A DNA stretch of 40,809 nucleotides from Flavobacteriia bacterium. GTDB lineage: Bacteria > Bacteroidota > Bacteroidia > Flavobacteriales_D > Crocinitomicaceae. The notes beneath the pieces are model-generated. The model had not been told where the DNA came from, ran no database searches, and saw only the letters and a list, made by a program, of their open reading frames with translations. The stretch covers positions 1 to 40,809 of the forward strand of contig CANLGD010000021.1 in the NCBI GenBank assembly GCA_947490145.1, read 5' to 3'. This document shows positions 17,364 through 25,978 of this stretch, piece after piece; the first letter of the stretch is position 1; the number at the start of each line of letters is the position of its first letter. The position numbers and the translations under genes are program-made.

Positions 17364-18143
17364 ATGAATTTAAGAGCCCTGATAATTGACGATGAGGAAT
17401 TTGCAAGAAAAAACCTACAAATTTTATTAGCAGAATATTGTCCAGATATAGAGGTTATTGGTGAAGCATCTGGCAAAGAACAAGCTAAAGCTATTATTGA
17501 AACTTCAAAACCGGATGTCATTTTCCTTGATATTAGAATGCCAAGTGGAGCAGAAGGTTTTGAATTGTTGGAAGAAGTTGAAAATAAAGATTTCTTGGTT
17601 GTTTTTGTTACAGCCTTCAAAGATTATGCGATTAAAGCATTTAATGCAAGTGCTGTTTATTATTTATTGAAGCCTATTGATATTGACGATTTACAACTTG
17701 CTGTAGAAAAATTAGTGGAGGCAAAAAAAATATTTTCAGATAATCCAGATAGTTTTGTGACTTATTTTAGATCTTTAAAAGATTTATCTCAAACACTTTT
17801 GCACAATAAGAAAACCAATCGAATCGCAATTAGTCATACAAAAGGATTGAAAATTGTTGAAGACAATACGATTACACATTTGGAAGCAAGCGGAAATTGT
17901 ACTACTATTTATTTTGAAGACGGAACACGCTATTTAGATACTAGAACTTTAAAAATTTACGAACATATTCTTAATCCAAATAAATTTTTTAGGGTTCATA
18001 AATCTCACATTATCAATTTAAGCCGTTTGACAGAATTTTTAAATGAAGACGGACATTTTGCTGTCTTAAAAGGTGGATTGAGGATTCCTGTTGCCAGAAA
18101 TCGCGTGACAGATTTTGTGAAATATCTGAAAGAAAATTCATGA
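17364..18143 (+). CDS. LytTR-family response regulator
   Basis: The 259-residue regulator has a receiver domain (about 1-120) with the acidic pair D9/D10, phosphoacceptor D56 in VIFLDIRMPSGAEG, and the lysine in YYLLKPIDIDD. A LytTR DNA-binding domain follows (about 155-255), with ITHLEASGNCTTIYFEDG, LDTRTLKIYEHIL and FFRVHKSHIINL, the family's typical blocks. The kinase gene starts within its last codons (4-nt ATGA overlap), so the two are co-translated. No clear Bacteroidota promoter was found upstream; TATTTTTA at 17322-17329 is a weak candidate. Confidence 0.94.
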   Translation: MNLRALIIDDEEFARKNLQILLAEYCPDIEVIGEASGKEQAKAIIETSKPDVIFLDIRMPSGAEGFELLEEVENKDFLVVFVTAFKDYAIKAFNASAVYYLLKPIDIDDLQLAVEKLVEAKKIFSDNPDSFVTYFRSLKDLSQTLLHNKKTNRIAISHTKGLKIVEDNTITHLEASGNCTTIYFEDGTRYLDTRTLKIYEHILNPNKFFRVHKSHIINLSRLTEFLNEDGHFAVLKGGLRIPVARNRVTDFVKYLKENS

Positions 18144-21097
18144 AATTAAGTCGTTTTCTTTTTTTTTTCGGATTTTTAATTTGCTGTAATTTTTATTCTC
18201 AAAGTTATTCTTTTAAGTCTTATTCTATTGCTGAAGGCCTTGCTCAAACACAAGTAAAAGCAATTTCGGAAGATAATAATGGCTATTTATGGATCGGAAC
18301 TTTGGGAGGCTTAAGTTCATTTAATGGCTCTACGTTTAAAAATTATTCATCTGATGATGGACTTTTTAATAATAGAATAACTGCACTTTTTGCATCAAAA
18401 GATGAGCTTTGGATTGGCCATGAAGGAGGAATATCACTTTACAAAGGAAGAAAATTTAAAAAATGGACTTTTGGTGCGAATAAACAAAATATTGCCGTAT
18501 CAAAAATAATCTATTTCAAGAGAAGGTTAATTATTGCAACAAAGGGCGAAGGCATTTATGTTTTAGAAAACAATAAATTAAAGCAAATAACTTTAAAAAC
18601 TGATAACAAAAATTGGGTTCGAGGAATCGTATCACAAAATAATCAACTTTATTTAGCCACAAGAAATGGATTAATAATTACCAAAGATTTGATTAATTTT
18701 CACAGAATTAAATCTGATTTAGAATTAAATTTAACTGGAATCTTTAAAAAAGATCACACACTTTTTATCTCAACCAGTGATGGCAAAATTTATCAATTTA
18801 TTGAAGCGAAAAAAACTTTTAGACTAAAAGTTGATACGCATGAAGATGAATATTTAGACGATTTTATAATTGATTCAAAGTGGAATATCTGGGGTGCGTT
18901 TTACAAAGGCTTGATTTATAAAAACCCACAAAAGGCTGTGCAAATCATCCAAGAAAGTACAGGTTTACCATTTAATCAATTAAATGTAGTTTTCGAAGAT
19001 AAAAATGGTACAATTTGGATAGGGTCTGACGGAAAAGGATTGTTTCGATTTGGAGGTACAAAGTTCATTTATTACAATCAAAATAACGGTATTGCAAGTA
19101 ATTTAATAACATCGGCATTGGAAACTAAAAATGGAAATTACTTTTTCGGATCTTACGACAAAGGTTTAATCCAATTTAAAAATGGTGTTTTTTCAAATTA
19201 TAATGTCAACTTTTCTACAATTTGGGCTATTCAGAGTGATAACAAATCCAGTCTTTGGCTTGGAACTACTGATAGTTTGATAAAAACAAATTCATCTAAA
19301 ATCGAAAAATTCGATAATTCAAATAATAAACTTGGAAATAAAATAACCTGCTTTTTTGAAGAAAATCGGACAAAAATTTACTTCGGAACTTCCAACGGAA
19401 TTGGATTGATTTGTAAAGATAAGGTCGTTAATCTCACAAAAAAAAATAATGCCACGACAGTTGGAACTATTCGTTCAATCGTAAGTTTTAAAAATAAAAT
19501 TATTTGCGCTAGCGATGGTGGTTTATTTGAATTTAGAAACGGGGAGTTCATACGTTTTTTAGGCTTCGGAATTACATCATATTCTCTTAAAATAGATGAA
19601 TTTGGAAATCTATGGTGTGGCAGTGAATCGGGATTATTTTGGACAGATGGGAAATCAATTAAAAAAGTTTTTCTCACTAATCAACCAGCTTCAAACTTTA
19701 TAAACTTCATTAATCATTCAAATCAGCAACTTTATGTTGGGACAAACAATGGATTATATGTTTTAAGTAAATTATTCCAAAAGGAGAATGCAAAAATCAA
19801 TCATTTTGGTATTGAAGATGGATTGGTAAATTTAGAAACTAATTTAAATTCTAGTTTAATCGATTCACAAGGTGATTTATGGTTTGGTACGGCAGCAGGC
19901 TTAGTTTGCTATACTGTTAAAGGTCAAGAAACTAATATAAATTACAACAAACCTTTTTTAAATATTTCAAACATAAAAATTAATTTTCAGGAAGTTAATT
20001 ATTCAGATTATTCAACGTCAATTGCTGAAAACGGATTACCCTTGGAGCTTAATTTGCCACCAACAAAAAACAATTTACTCATTGAACTCGATGGTGTTTT
20101 ATTAAAAAATTACTCGGAATTAAAATACGAATATTGGATTGAAGGTCTAAATGAAACTTGGGTTCCAAGTTTTTCTTCTCCTCTTGTGAGTTTGTCAAAT
20201 TTACCTTCTGGTTCTTTTATTCTGCACATCAGAGCAAAAAATGAGGCAGGAGTTTTTTCAGATGAGTACACATTAAACTTCATTGTTCGACCAATATTTT
20301 ATAAAACATGGTGGTTTAACTCTTTGCTGATTTTATTTGTTGGCATTTTAATTTATTTATTTTTTAGATCGCGTATTAACAGAGAAAAAGAAGAAAGATA
20401 CAAAGAAAATTTAGAGTTTAAAACAAAACTTATTTCCCTAGAACAACAATCTCTGAATGCAAGTATGAATCGACATTTCATCTTTAATTCATTAAATTCA
20501 ATTCAATATTTTATCAATACGCAAGATAAAAAATCAGCAAATAAATACCTGACAAATTTTGCAAAGTTAATTCGTAAAAATTTAGATTCAGCTTCAGACA
20601 ATAACAACCAAATAGATTTAAATCAAGAAATTGAGCGATTGGAATTGTATTTGTCCTTAGAATCTATGCGCTTTAAAGATCGATTCGATTATAAAATTGA
20701 AACTGGAGATATTGATTTAGAATCGATTGAAGTTCCAGCTATGTTATTTCAGCCTTTTGTTGAAAATAGTATTATTCACGGAATTTTACCAATCACAGAT
20801 AAAAAAGGATTGATTTCTATAAAATTAAACGTAGAATCTTCTAAAAATGGAGAAGAAAAACTTATTGTTTGCATTGAAGATAATGGTGTAGGAATTGAAA
20901 AAAGCATGCAAATTAAAGGCCATTCTGATGGGGATCACAAATCACAAGGCATGGAAATTACTGCCAAGAGAATCAATCTTTTAAACAAACTATCGCGCCA
21001 AGATTTTGAACTTGAAGGACCTTTTCAGATAGAAGATGAAAACCGTTTAATCAGCGGAACACGTGTTTTAATAAAAATTCCGCTTAAAAATGATTAA
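18140..21097 (+). CDS. Propeller sensor with LytS-type histidine kinase
   Basis: The 985-residue sensor kinase has a signal peptide (1-20). A large periplasmic beta-propeller follows, built from regulator-propeller repeats with the NGYLWIGTLGGLSSFNG, NGTIWIGSDGKGLFRF and QGDLWFGTAAGL pattern. Next are a Y_Y_Y-type beta-sandwich (about 630-715, KYEYWIEGLNETWVP), one membrane helix (about 725-745, WWFNSLLILFVGILIYLFF) and a short coiled linker. The His_kinase domain has phosphoacceptor H779 in NRHFIFNSLNSIQYFI. The ATPase domain is last (PAMLFQPFVENSIIHGI, EDNGVGIEKS). Unlike SusCD-linked hybrid systems, it is a separate kinase paired with a LytTR regulator and has no AraC domain. The signal sensed is unknown. 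Confidence 0.93.
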   Translation: MKLSRFLFFFGFLICCNFYSQSYSFKSYSIAEGLAQTQVKAISEDNNGYLWIGTLGGLSSFNGSTFKNYSSDDGLFNNRITALFASKDELWIGHEGGISLYKGRKFKKWTFGANKQNIAVSKIIYFKRRLIIATKGEGIYVLENNKLKQITLKTDNKNWVRGIVSQNNQLYLATRNGLIITKDLINFHRIKSDLELNLTGIFKKDHTLFISTSDGKIYQFIEAKKTFRLKVDTHEDEYLDDFIIDSKWNIWGAFYKGLIYKNPQKAVQIIQESTGLPFNQLNVVFEDKNGTIWIGSDGKGLFRFGGTKFIYYNQNNGIASNLITSALETKNGNYFFGSYDKGLIQFKNGVFSNYNVNFSTIWAIQSDNKSSLWLGTTDSLIKTNSSKIEKFDNSNNKLGNKITCFFEENRTKIYFGTSNGIGLICKDKVVNLTKKNNATTVGTIRSIVSFKNKIICASDGGLFEFRNGEFIRFLGFGITSYSLKIDEFGNLWCGSESGLFWTDGKSIKKVFLTNQPASNFINFINHSNQQLYVGTNNGLYVLSKLFQKENAKINHFGIEDGLVNLETNLNSSLIDSQGDLWFGTAAGLVCYTVKGQETNINYNKPFLNISNIKINFQEVNYSDYSTSIAENGLPLELNLPPTKNNLLIELDGVLLKNYSELKYEYWIEGLNETWVPSFSSPLVSLSNLPSGSFILHIRAKNEAGVFSDEYTLNFIVRPIFYKTWWFNSLLILFVGILIYLFFRSRINREKEERYKENLEFKTKLISLEQQSLNASMNRHFIFNSLNSIQYFINTQDKKSANKYLTNFAKLIRKNLDSASDNNNQIDLNQEIERLELYLSLESMRFKDRFDYKIETGDIDLESIEVPAMLFQPFVENSIIHGILPITDKKGLISIKLNVESSKNGEEKLIVCIEDNGVGIEKSMQIKGHSDGDHKSQGMEITAKRINLLNKLSRQDFELEGPFQIEDENRLISGTRVLIKIPLKND

Positions 21098-21111
21098 AAA
21101 CATCCTAAAAG

Positions 21112-21143
21112 TTTGGTAGATTGAAAAAGAATACATATCTTTG
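21112..21143 (+). promoter_or_regulatory. Bacteroidota promoter of the small lipoprotein gene
   Basis: TTTG (21112-21115), 20 bp, then TATCTTTG (21136-21143): a full match to the phylum's promoter pattern. Transcription would start near 21150, about 15 nt before the ATG at 21165. This also argues against a longer start at 21141. Confidence 0.8.
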
Positions 21144-21164
21144 TTTAGTAGTTTTATTATTATC

Positions 21165-21479
21165 ATGAAAAAGTTAACATATATCGTTTTAGGACTTTCA
21201 TTAGTAGCAGTATTCTCTTGTCAAAAAGAGCACATTTCTCCTTGTGGTTCTCACGATATGGTCCAACCTGAATGGAATGATTCTAGAACTTTCGATAAAA
21301 AAGTTGATAATAATGGGAAAGTTATCATAGATGCTAATCATTTGAGAAGTACGGTTAATCCTAATGAAGTGCTTGATGGTAGTTCAACAGATGATTTTAG
21401 CGATACGCAAGCAGGTTTAGATGGTGATATTACTGATCCTAATAATGACCCTGATAAAGGAAGAAAAAAAGGAAGATAA
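21165..21479 (+). CDS. Small lipoprotein of unknown function
   Basis: The 104-residue product begins MKKLTYIVLGLSLVAVFSC, a lipoprotein signal peptide with lipobox VFSC (C19). The mature part is hydrophilic and Asp/Asn-rich, with short motifs SSTDDFSDTQAGLDGDITDP and a basic tail (KGRKKGR). No family is recognised. The Asp-rich stretch could bind divalent cations, but this is only composition. It has its own strong promoter and a terminator, so it is a single-gene transcript between the propeller kinase and the disrupted gene. It could be a target of that two-component system. I chose the ATG at 21165 because the signal peptide starts there and the promoter lies just upstream. Confidence 0.75.
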   Translation: MKKLTYIVLGLSLVAVFSCQKEHISPCGSHDMVQPEWNDSRTFDKKVDNNGKVIIDANHLRSTVNPNEVLDGSSTDDFSDTQAGLDGDITDPNNDPDKGRKKGR

Positions 21480-21502
21480 TTTTTAGCTAATACTTTTAAA
21501 GA

Positions 21503-21530
21503 AACATTCATTTTATGCATGTTTTTTTTT
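21503..21530 (+). terminator. Rho-independent terminator after the small lipoprotein
   Basis: AACATTCAT (21503-21511) pairs with ATGCATGTT (21515-21523) with one mismatch around a TTT loop. The stem runs directly into a tract of nine T (21522-21530). It lies 23 nt past the stop. Confidence 0.7.
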
Positions 21531-21690
21531 GCCCAATATTTTATTTTTTTCATACAAGTCTAAACTTAATAAATAGTTATAATTTTAATACCATGCCATT
21601 GACTAAATGAAACAGACACATTAAGATTTATTTCGAATACTCATTTATTATTACCTTAATTTAGTAAATGAAATCACTAAATGATGAAAT

Positions 21691-22635
21691 ATGTCTAATA
21701 GCACAAAGGAAACTTTACATGAGTTAATTAAACACATGTCTAAGTCTGAAAAAAGATATTTCAAGGTCTTGTCTTCCAGGCACACAATTGGCGAAGAAAA
21801 TAATTATATCGTCTTATTTGATTTTATTGAAAATCAAATAGAATACAATGAGGAAAAAATATTTAGTCATTTTAAAGGGGAGGCCTTTTTAAATAAATTC
21901 TCAATTTCAAAAAAAAGACTCTACGATCACATAATAAACGCATTAGATAATTTCCATAGTTCAAATTCCGTTGATTCGCAAATTTATAAATTGCTAAGCA
22001 GTGCTGATATTTTATATCATAAGTCACTTTATAATCAAAGCTTTAAGCAATTAAAAAGCGCAGAAAAAATTGCACGTAAAAACGATAAATTCAATTTACT
22101 TTCTGAAATAAACCTGAAAACAAAGAAAATTTATGAAAGTCAAGGAAATTTAGATTTAATAGAGATTAATAAACTTTTAGTTCAAGATAAAGAATATCAT
22201 CAGAAAAGTTTGACTTATGATAAATTTTGGAATTTAAAAAGTAAATTGTTTGCTTTACTTTCTACAAAAGGAATATCAAGATCTGAAAATGACATCCTAG
22301 AATTTAAAAAAATCATAGAGGAATTATTAGAATCAGCTGAAAAATCAGAATTGTATTTTGATTCTCACTATTTATACAATCATATTTACAGCGCTTACTA
22401 TTTTGCGACAAATTCATTCACGGAATGTTATACTTATTTGAGAGCAAATATGGATTTAATGGAAAGTTCTGAAGAAATTTTACAAGATCAGGTTAATAAA
22501 TATTTATCACTATTAACGAATGCCATATATGTTGCATCTCGTCTACAGATCAAAGAAGATTTGCAATTATTGCAAGAAAAACTCAAAAAATTAACATTCA
22601 TTGAAAAGCATAAAAATAACGAAGATTTGTCTTAA
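21691..22635 (+). pseudogene. TPR-like helical protein, 5' part, disrupted by IS3 element
   Basis: This is the N-terminal 314 residues of a larger cytoplasmic protein: no signal peptide, almost entirely helical, rich in Lys, Glu and Leu. It starts with SNSTKETLHELIKHMSKSEK and a KRYFKVLSS block seen in uncharacterised Bacteroidota proteins. Helix-pair patterns such as YNQSFKQLKSAEKIARK suggest TPR-like repeats. The frame ends at TAA (22633-22635), four bases before the left inverted repeat of an IS. The continuing protein sequence is found beyond the IS at 23927-24550. The intact protein would have been about 520 residues. Function unknown. Confidence 0.8.
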
Positions 22636-22669
22636 ACGCTAATTCTTGGACACTTACCATAAACTAAAT

Positions 22670-23569
22670 TTACCAATTTTCATTTACAACGACACCCCTA
22701 TTTTTTAAAAATTTTGCTGGACTTTGATATTTTAGTCCACCATGTATTCTTTCAAAATTATAAAAATTTTTCCATCTACTCATTGTTTCTTTAAAATCTT
22801 GTAAATCCATAAATTCAAACCTTTGACAAACAGCACTTTCCATAACAGAATGGTAGGATTCGATGTGCGCATTTTGTTGTGGAGTTGCTGGTTTAGTAAA
22901 TTCCTGAGTTACTCCTTTTGATTTCAAATAATTTTGCACAACTAAAGCTTCAAATTGACTTCCATTATCGTTTCTAACAATAAATTTTTCAGGTAAATCA
23001 AATGTTTTAAAAATTTCTTCAAATAATGCTATTACGTGCTCTGAAGTTATCGAAAATCCAATATATTGCCCCATATTCCATCTTGAAAAAACATCCAAAA
23101 CCGTTAGTACTTGTGCATTTGTTCTTTTCCCTTGTATGTAAACATATTTAATGTCAAATTCCAAAAATTGAAATTCGGTTTCTACAGTAGGAACCAACTC
23201 TTTAACCCAGTTTTTATTGAATCTCTTGGTTTTATCTCGCTGAAATTTCAACAAATTGTGTTCTTTCATCAAAGAATACGTTCTGGTTGATCCAATACAA
23301 TAACCCAAACTTTGTAAATGTTTGTAAGTCTTATAATAACCATAGTCAACAAATTCGTTCTCAAGCAACGATTTTATTTCATCTATAACAATTTGTTTTT
23401 CAACATGATGACCATCATTTTCGTCCTCCTTTTTATAGACTAATTTTTCAACTCTTTTTCCTGCTTTGGTTCCTGTTGGTTTATAATAATAGGAACTTCT
23501 GCTTAAACCTAAATGTCTAAGAATTGTTTTTTTAGGATAACTTTTTTCAAGAAATTCATCAGCAACCAT
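22670..23569 (-). CDS. IS3-family transposase OrfB (DDE)
   Basis: The 299-residue product is the catalytic half of the IS3 transposase, which cuts and joins the element ends via a circular intermediate. It has an N-terminal HTH_21-type region (LGLSRSSYYYKP, then FVDYGYYKTYKHLQSLGY). The integrase core carries all three acidic residues in recognisable blocks: D in FLEFDIKYVYI, D in FIVRNDNGSQF, and E in QQNAHIESYHSVMES. The ATG is 5 nt past the orfA stop. The frame is open further upstream, back to the slippery site in orfA, so the active enzyme is probably an OrfAB fusion made by -1 frameshifting. It appears intact. Confidence 0.93.
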   Translation of the reverse strand: MVADEFLEKSYPKKTILRHLGLSRSSYYYKPTGTKAGKRVEKLVYKKEDENDGHHVEKQIVIDEIKSLLENEFVDYGYYKTYKHLQSLGYCIGSTRTYSLMKEHNLLKFQRDKTKRFNKNWVKELVPTVETEFQFLEFDIKYVYIQGKRTNAQVLTVLDVFSRWNMGQYIGFSITSEHVIALFEEIFKTFDLPEKFIVRNDNGSQFEALVVQNYLKSKGVTQEFTKPATPQQNAHIESYHSVMESAVCQRFEFMDLQDFKETMSRWKNFYNFERIHGGLKYQSPAKFLKNRGVVVNENW

Positions 23570-23574
23570 AATTC

Positions 23575-23883
23575 TTATTTCTTTACTGAATGGACTTTTT
23601 TTAAAAGGGAATCTTTAATCTGAAGAGCTAATTCCTTATCGGCTACAAGGTTCTTTAACTCTCTATTTTCCCTTCTTAGGGCACGAAGCTCTCTTTCCAC
23701 TTCACTCATAGAACCAGGTTCCAATCCACCTGAACCCCTTTCTTCAAATTTCTTTTTCCAATTTGAAATTGTAATTACAGACACTTCAAACTCTCTGCTT
23801 GCGGCAGCGTTTCCATTTTCTTGACTAAAAAGAACTATCCGTTCCTTCTCTTCAACTGACCAACTTTTTCGATGTTTTGACAT
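23575..23883 (-). CDS. IS3-family transposase OrfA (HTH)
   Basis: The 102-residue product has a helix-turn-helix of the transposase_8 type (WSVEEKERIVLFSQENGN then EVSVITISNWKKKFEERG, about 8-50) that binds the IS ends. A leucine-zipper-like coiled coil follows (about 60-97: VERELRALRRENRELKNLV). The last codons contain the A-AAA-AAA slippery tract. The gene starts 31 nt inside the right inverted repeat, in the usual place. It appears intact. Confidence 0.92.
   Translation of the reverse strand: MSKHRKSWSVEEKERIVLFSQENGNAAASREFEVSVITISNWKKKFEERGSGGLEPGSMSEVERELRALRRENRELKNLVADKELALQIKDSLLKKVHSVKK
23596..23602 (-). other. Programmed -1 frameshift site (A-AAA-AAA) of the IS
   Basis: In the orfA frame the codons TTA AAA AAA GTC form an A-AAA-AAA slippery heptamer on the minus strand. 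A -1 slip joins orfA to the orfB frame, which is open from here to its ATG at 23569. IS3 elements are known to use such A-runs to make OrfAB. Confidence 0.65.
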
Positions 23884-23926
23884 AACACAAATTTAAAACA
23901 TAAACTTCAAACTGTGTCCAAGAATT

Positions 23927-24550
23927 AACTACGCTAAAGGGGATTTACAAATTAAATTATTTTCAAGTATTTATAGTATTGAATTAACAACTTTAATATT
24001 ACGAGGCAAAATTCAAGAGGCTTATAAGTTAATTCCACTTATTGAAAATGGATTAATAAATTATGCAGATAAAATTACGGTTAACAGAAAAGCATTCATG
24101 CAATTTAAGATTGCTGCGGTTTATTTTTCTATTGGAGAATTTCATACTTCTTTAAAATGGTTGAATAAAATTTTTAACGATTCTACAATTGACAATCAAG
24201 AGGATATTGTTTCATATGCTCATTTAGTGAGTTTGCTAATCCATTTTGAAATCAAAAATGATGACTTTATTGCTCAAGCATTAAAAATTACGCAACGGTA
24301 TTTAAAAGCAAAAAATAGGATGTATGAATTTGAAAATTACTTCTTAAAATTCGTTACAAAGATGACTAAAATGGAAGGTGAAATTGATAAGGAAGAACTT
24401 TGGAATGATTTATATATGGAATTAGTAAATTATCAAGATCCAAATTTAAAACGCGTAGCCTTCGAATATTTTGATTTTATTTCGTGGGCAGAATCTAAAT
24501 CACAGCGTAAATCTTTTGAAAACATTTTGCAAAAAAAGGCATTGATATAA
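23927..24550 (+). pseudogene. TPR-like helical protein, 3' part beyond the IS
   Basis: From the right IS end the frame reads NYAKGDLQIKLFSSIYSIEL and TTLILRGKIQEAYKLIPLIE, continuing without a stop to 24550 (about 207 codons). An ATG at 24098 could start a 150-residue fragment, but the frame is clearly part of the protein begun at 21691. The same Lys/Glu-rich helical style continues, with TPR-like stretches such as YFSIGEFHTSLKWLNKIFND. It ends SFENILQKKALI. It is probably not functional unless expressed as a fragment. Confidence 0.8.
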
Positions 24551-24632
24551 TTTATCTTTTGTTTTTATAAGAGCACTTTATGGTTAATTAGACTTCGTTT
24601 TTATTGTGAAATCATGCTGCTGCAAACTTGAC

Positions 24633-24663
24633 TTGTCGAAGTAGTCTTTTTTATTTACCTTTG
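24633..24663 (+). promoter_or_regulatory. Bacteroidota promoter of the thiolase gene
   Basis: TTG (24633-24635), 20 bp, then TACCTTTG (24656-24663). This is a full match to the phylum's pattern, with the predicted start about 22 nt before the ATG at 24692. Confidence 0.8.
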
Positions 24664-24691
24664 AAGCACATTTAGCGTTTAAATAAAAAAT

Positions 24692-25900
24692 ATGTCAAAA
24701 GAAGTTTTTATAGTTGACGGTGTACGTTCAGCAATTGGAAGTTTTGGAGGAAGTTTAGCTCCTGTAAGAACTGATGATTTAGCAGCCAGTGTTTTAAAAT
24801 CATTGATCGAGAAATTTCCAAGTTTAGATTTATCTCACATTGAAGATGTAATCTTAGGTTGTGCAAATCAAGCGGGTGAAGACAATAGAAACGTAGCGAG
24901 AATGTCCTCACTTCTAGCTGGAATTCCCATTGAAGCAGGAGGAGAAACCATAAATCGTTTATGCGCTTCAGGAATGGCAGCAACTATAAATGCTGCAAGA
25001 GCAATAAAAGACAATGCTGGAGATATATACATTTCTGGTGGTGTTGAAAATATGACACGCGGACCTTGGGTAATTTCAAAAACGAGTTCGGCTTTTGGTC
25101 GCGATGCTCAAATGTTTGATTCTTCTTTTGGATGGAGATTTATTAATCCAAAAATGGAAGAAAAATTCGGAGTTGATGGAATGGGAAATACAGCCGAAAA
25201 TTTAGTTGATTTATATGGGATTTCCCGCGAAGATCAAGATAGATTTTCAGTTTGGTCGCAAGAGAAAGCAACAAGAGCACAAAAAAATGGAATTTTAGCA
25301 CAAGAAATTTGTCCAATTTTAATTACACAAAAAAAGAAAGATGCATTGATTTTTGATCAAGATGAATTTATTCGCTCTTCAACAACTTTTGAAACATTGG
25401 CCCAACTTAGACCAGCATTTAGAAAAGATGGTTCAGTAACTGCAGGAAATGCTTCTGGTTTAAACGATGGTGCAGCAGCTTTATTGATTGCATCTGAACA
25501 AGGTTTAAAAAGTAATAATTTAACACCAAAAGTGAGAATTTTAGGAGGAGCAGTTGCTGGCGTTGAACCAAGAATTATGGGAATCGGACCAGTGTTAGCT
25601 TCTCAAAAAATCTTGAAAAGATGCGGACTTACATTAGATCAAATGGATATTTTGGAATTAAATGAAGCTTTTGCAGCACAAGTTTTGGCTTGTACAAGAA
25701 AACTAGGTTTAGCAGATAACGATCCGAGGATTAATATAAATGGGGGAGCAATTGCCTTAGGGCATCCACTTGGAATGTCTGGAGCAAGAATTATGTTAGC
25801 GGCCGCAAACGAATTAGTTCGTTCAAATAAAAGATATGCCCTAGTAACAATGTGCATTGGAGTAGGACAAGGATATGCCACAATTTTAGAAAGAGTTTGA
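24692..25900 (+). CDS. Thiolase (acetyl-CoA / 3-oxoadipyl-CoA type)
   Basis: Thiolases cleave or form 3-oxoacyl-CoA with CoA or acetyl-CoA. The 402-residue protein has the nucleophile C91 in [10 protein letters not shown], the [10 protein letters not shown] block, [13 protein letters not shown], the NEAFAAQ motif, H358 in [16 protein letters not shown], and C388 in TMCIGVGQG. The stretch [11 protein letters not shown] resembles 3-oxoadipyl-CoA thiolases (PcaF/PaaJ) more than plain acetyl-CoA acetyltransferases. No other aromatic-degradation genes are nearby, so the substrate is not settled. Single gene with its own promoter. Confidence 0.92.
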   Translation: MSKEVFIVDGVRSAIGSFGGSLAPVRTDDLAASVLKSLIEKFPSLDLSHIEDVILGCANQAGEDNRNVARMSSLLAGIPIEAGGETINRLCASGMAATINAARAIKDNAGDIYISGGVENMTRGPWVISKTSSAFGRDAQMFDSSFGWRFINPKMEEKFGVDGMGNTAENLVDLYGISREDQDRFSVWSQEKATRAQKNGILAQEICPILITQKKKDALIFDQDEFIRSSTTFETLAQLRPAFRKDGSVTAGNASGLNDGAAALLIASEQGLKSNNLTPKVRILGGAVAGVEPRIMGIGPVLASQKILKRCGLTLDQMDILELNEAFAAQVLACTRKLGLADNDPRININGGAIALGHPLGMSGARIMLAAANELVRSNKRYALVTMCIGVGQGYATILERV

Positions 25901-25978
25901 AAATTAGCTAATTTTTAAATTAGTAAATTAGCAAATGAAAAAACCAACGTATTAAGTATATTTTTCGTTATATCTACA

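Larger units (their letters stand above)
22640..23927 (-). mobile_element. IS3-family insertion sequence, complete (about 1288 bp)
   Basis: The ends are perfect 14-bp inverted repeats, TAATTCTTGGACAC at 22640-22653 and its complement at 23914-23927. Inside, on the minus strand, are orfA (HTH protein) and orfB (DDE integrase-fold transposase), with a slippery A7 tract for -1 frameshifting between them. Size and layout fit the IS3 family. The element sits inside a host gene in opposite orientation. A target duplication is not clear: ACGCTA occurs at 22636-22641 and again at 23931-23936, but using ACGC as the duplication would leave three unmatched bases at the right end and would not restore the reading frame. 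Confidence 0.92.

Noticed and set aside
25907-25932. Inverted repeat GCTAATTT / AAATTAGC after the thiolase gene as a terminator
   Set aside because: The stem is almost all A/T, the loop is 10 nt and no T-run follows; such AT palindromes arise easily in this composition.
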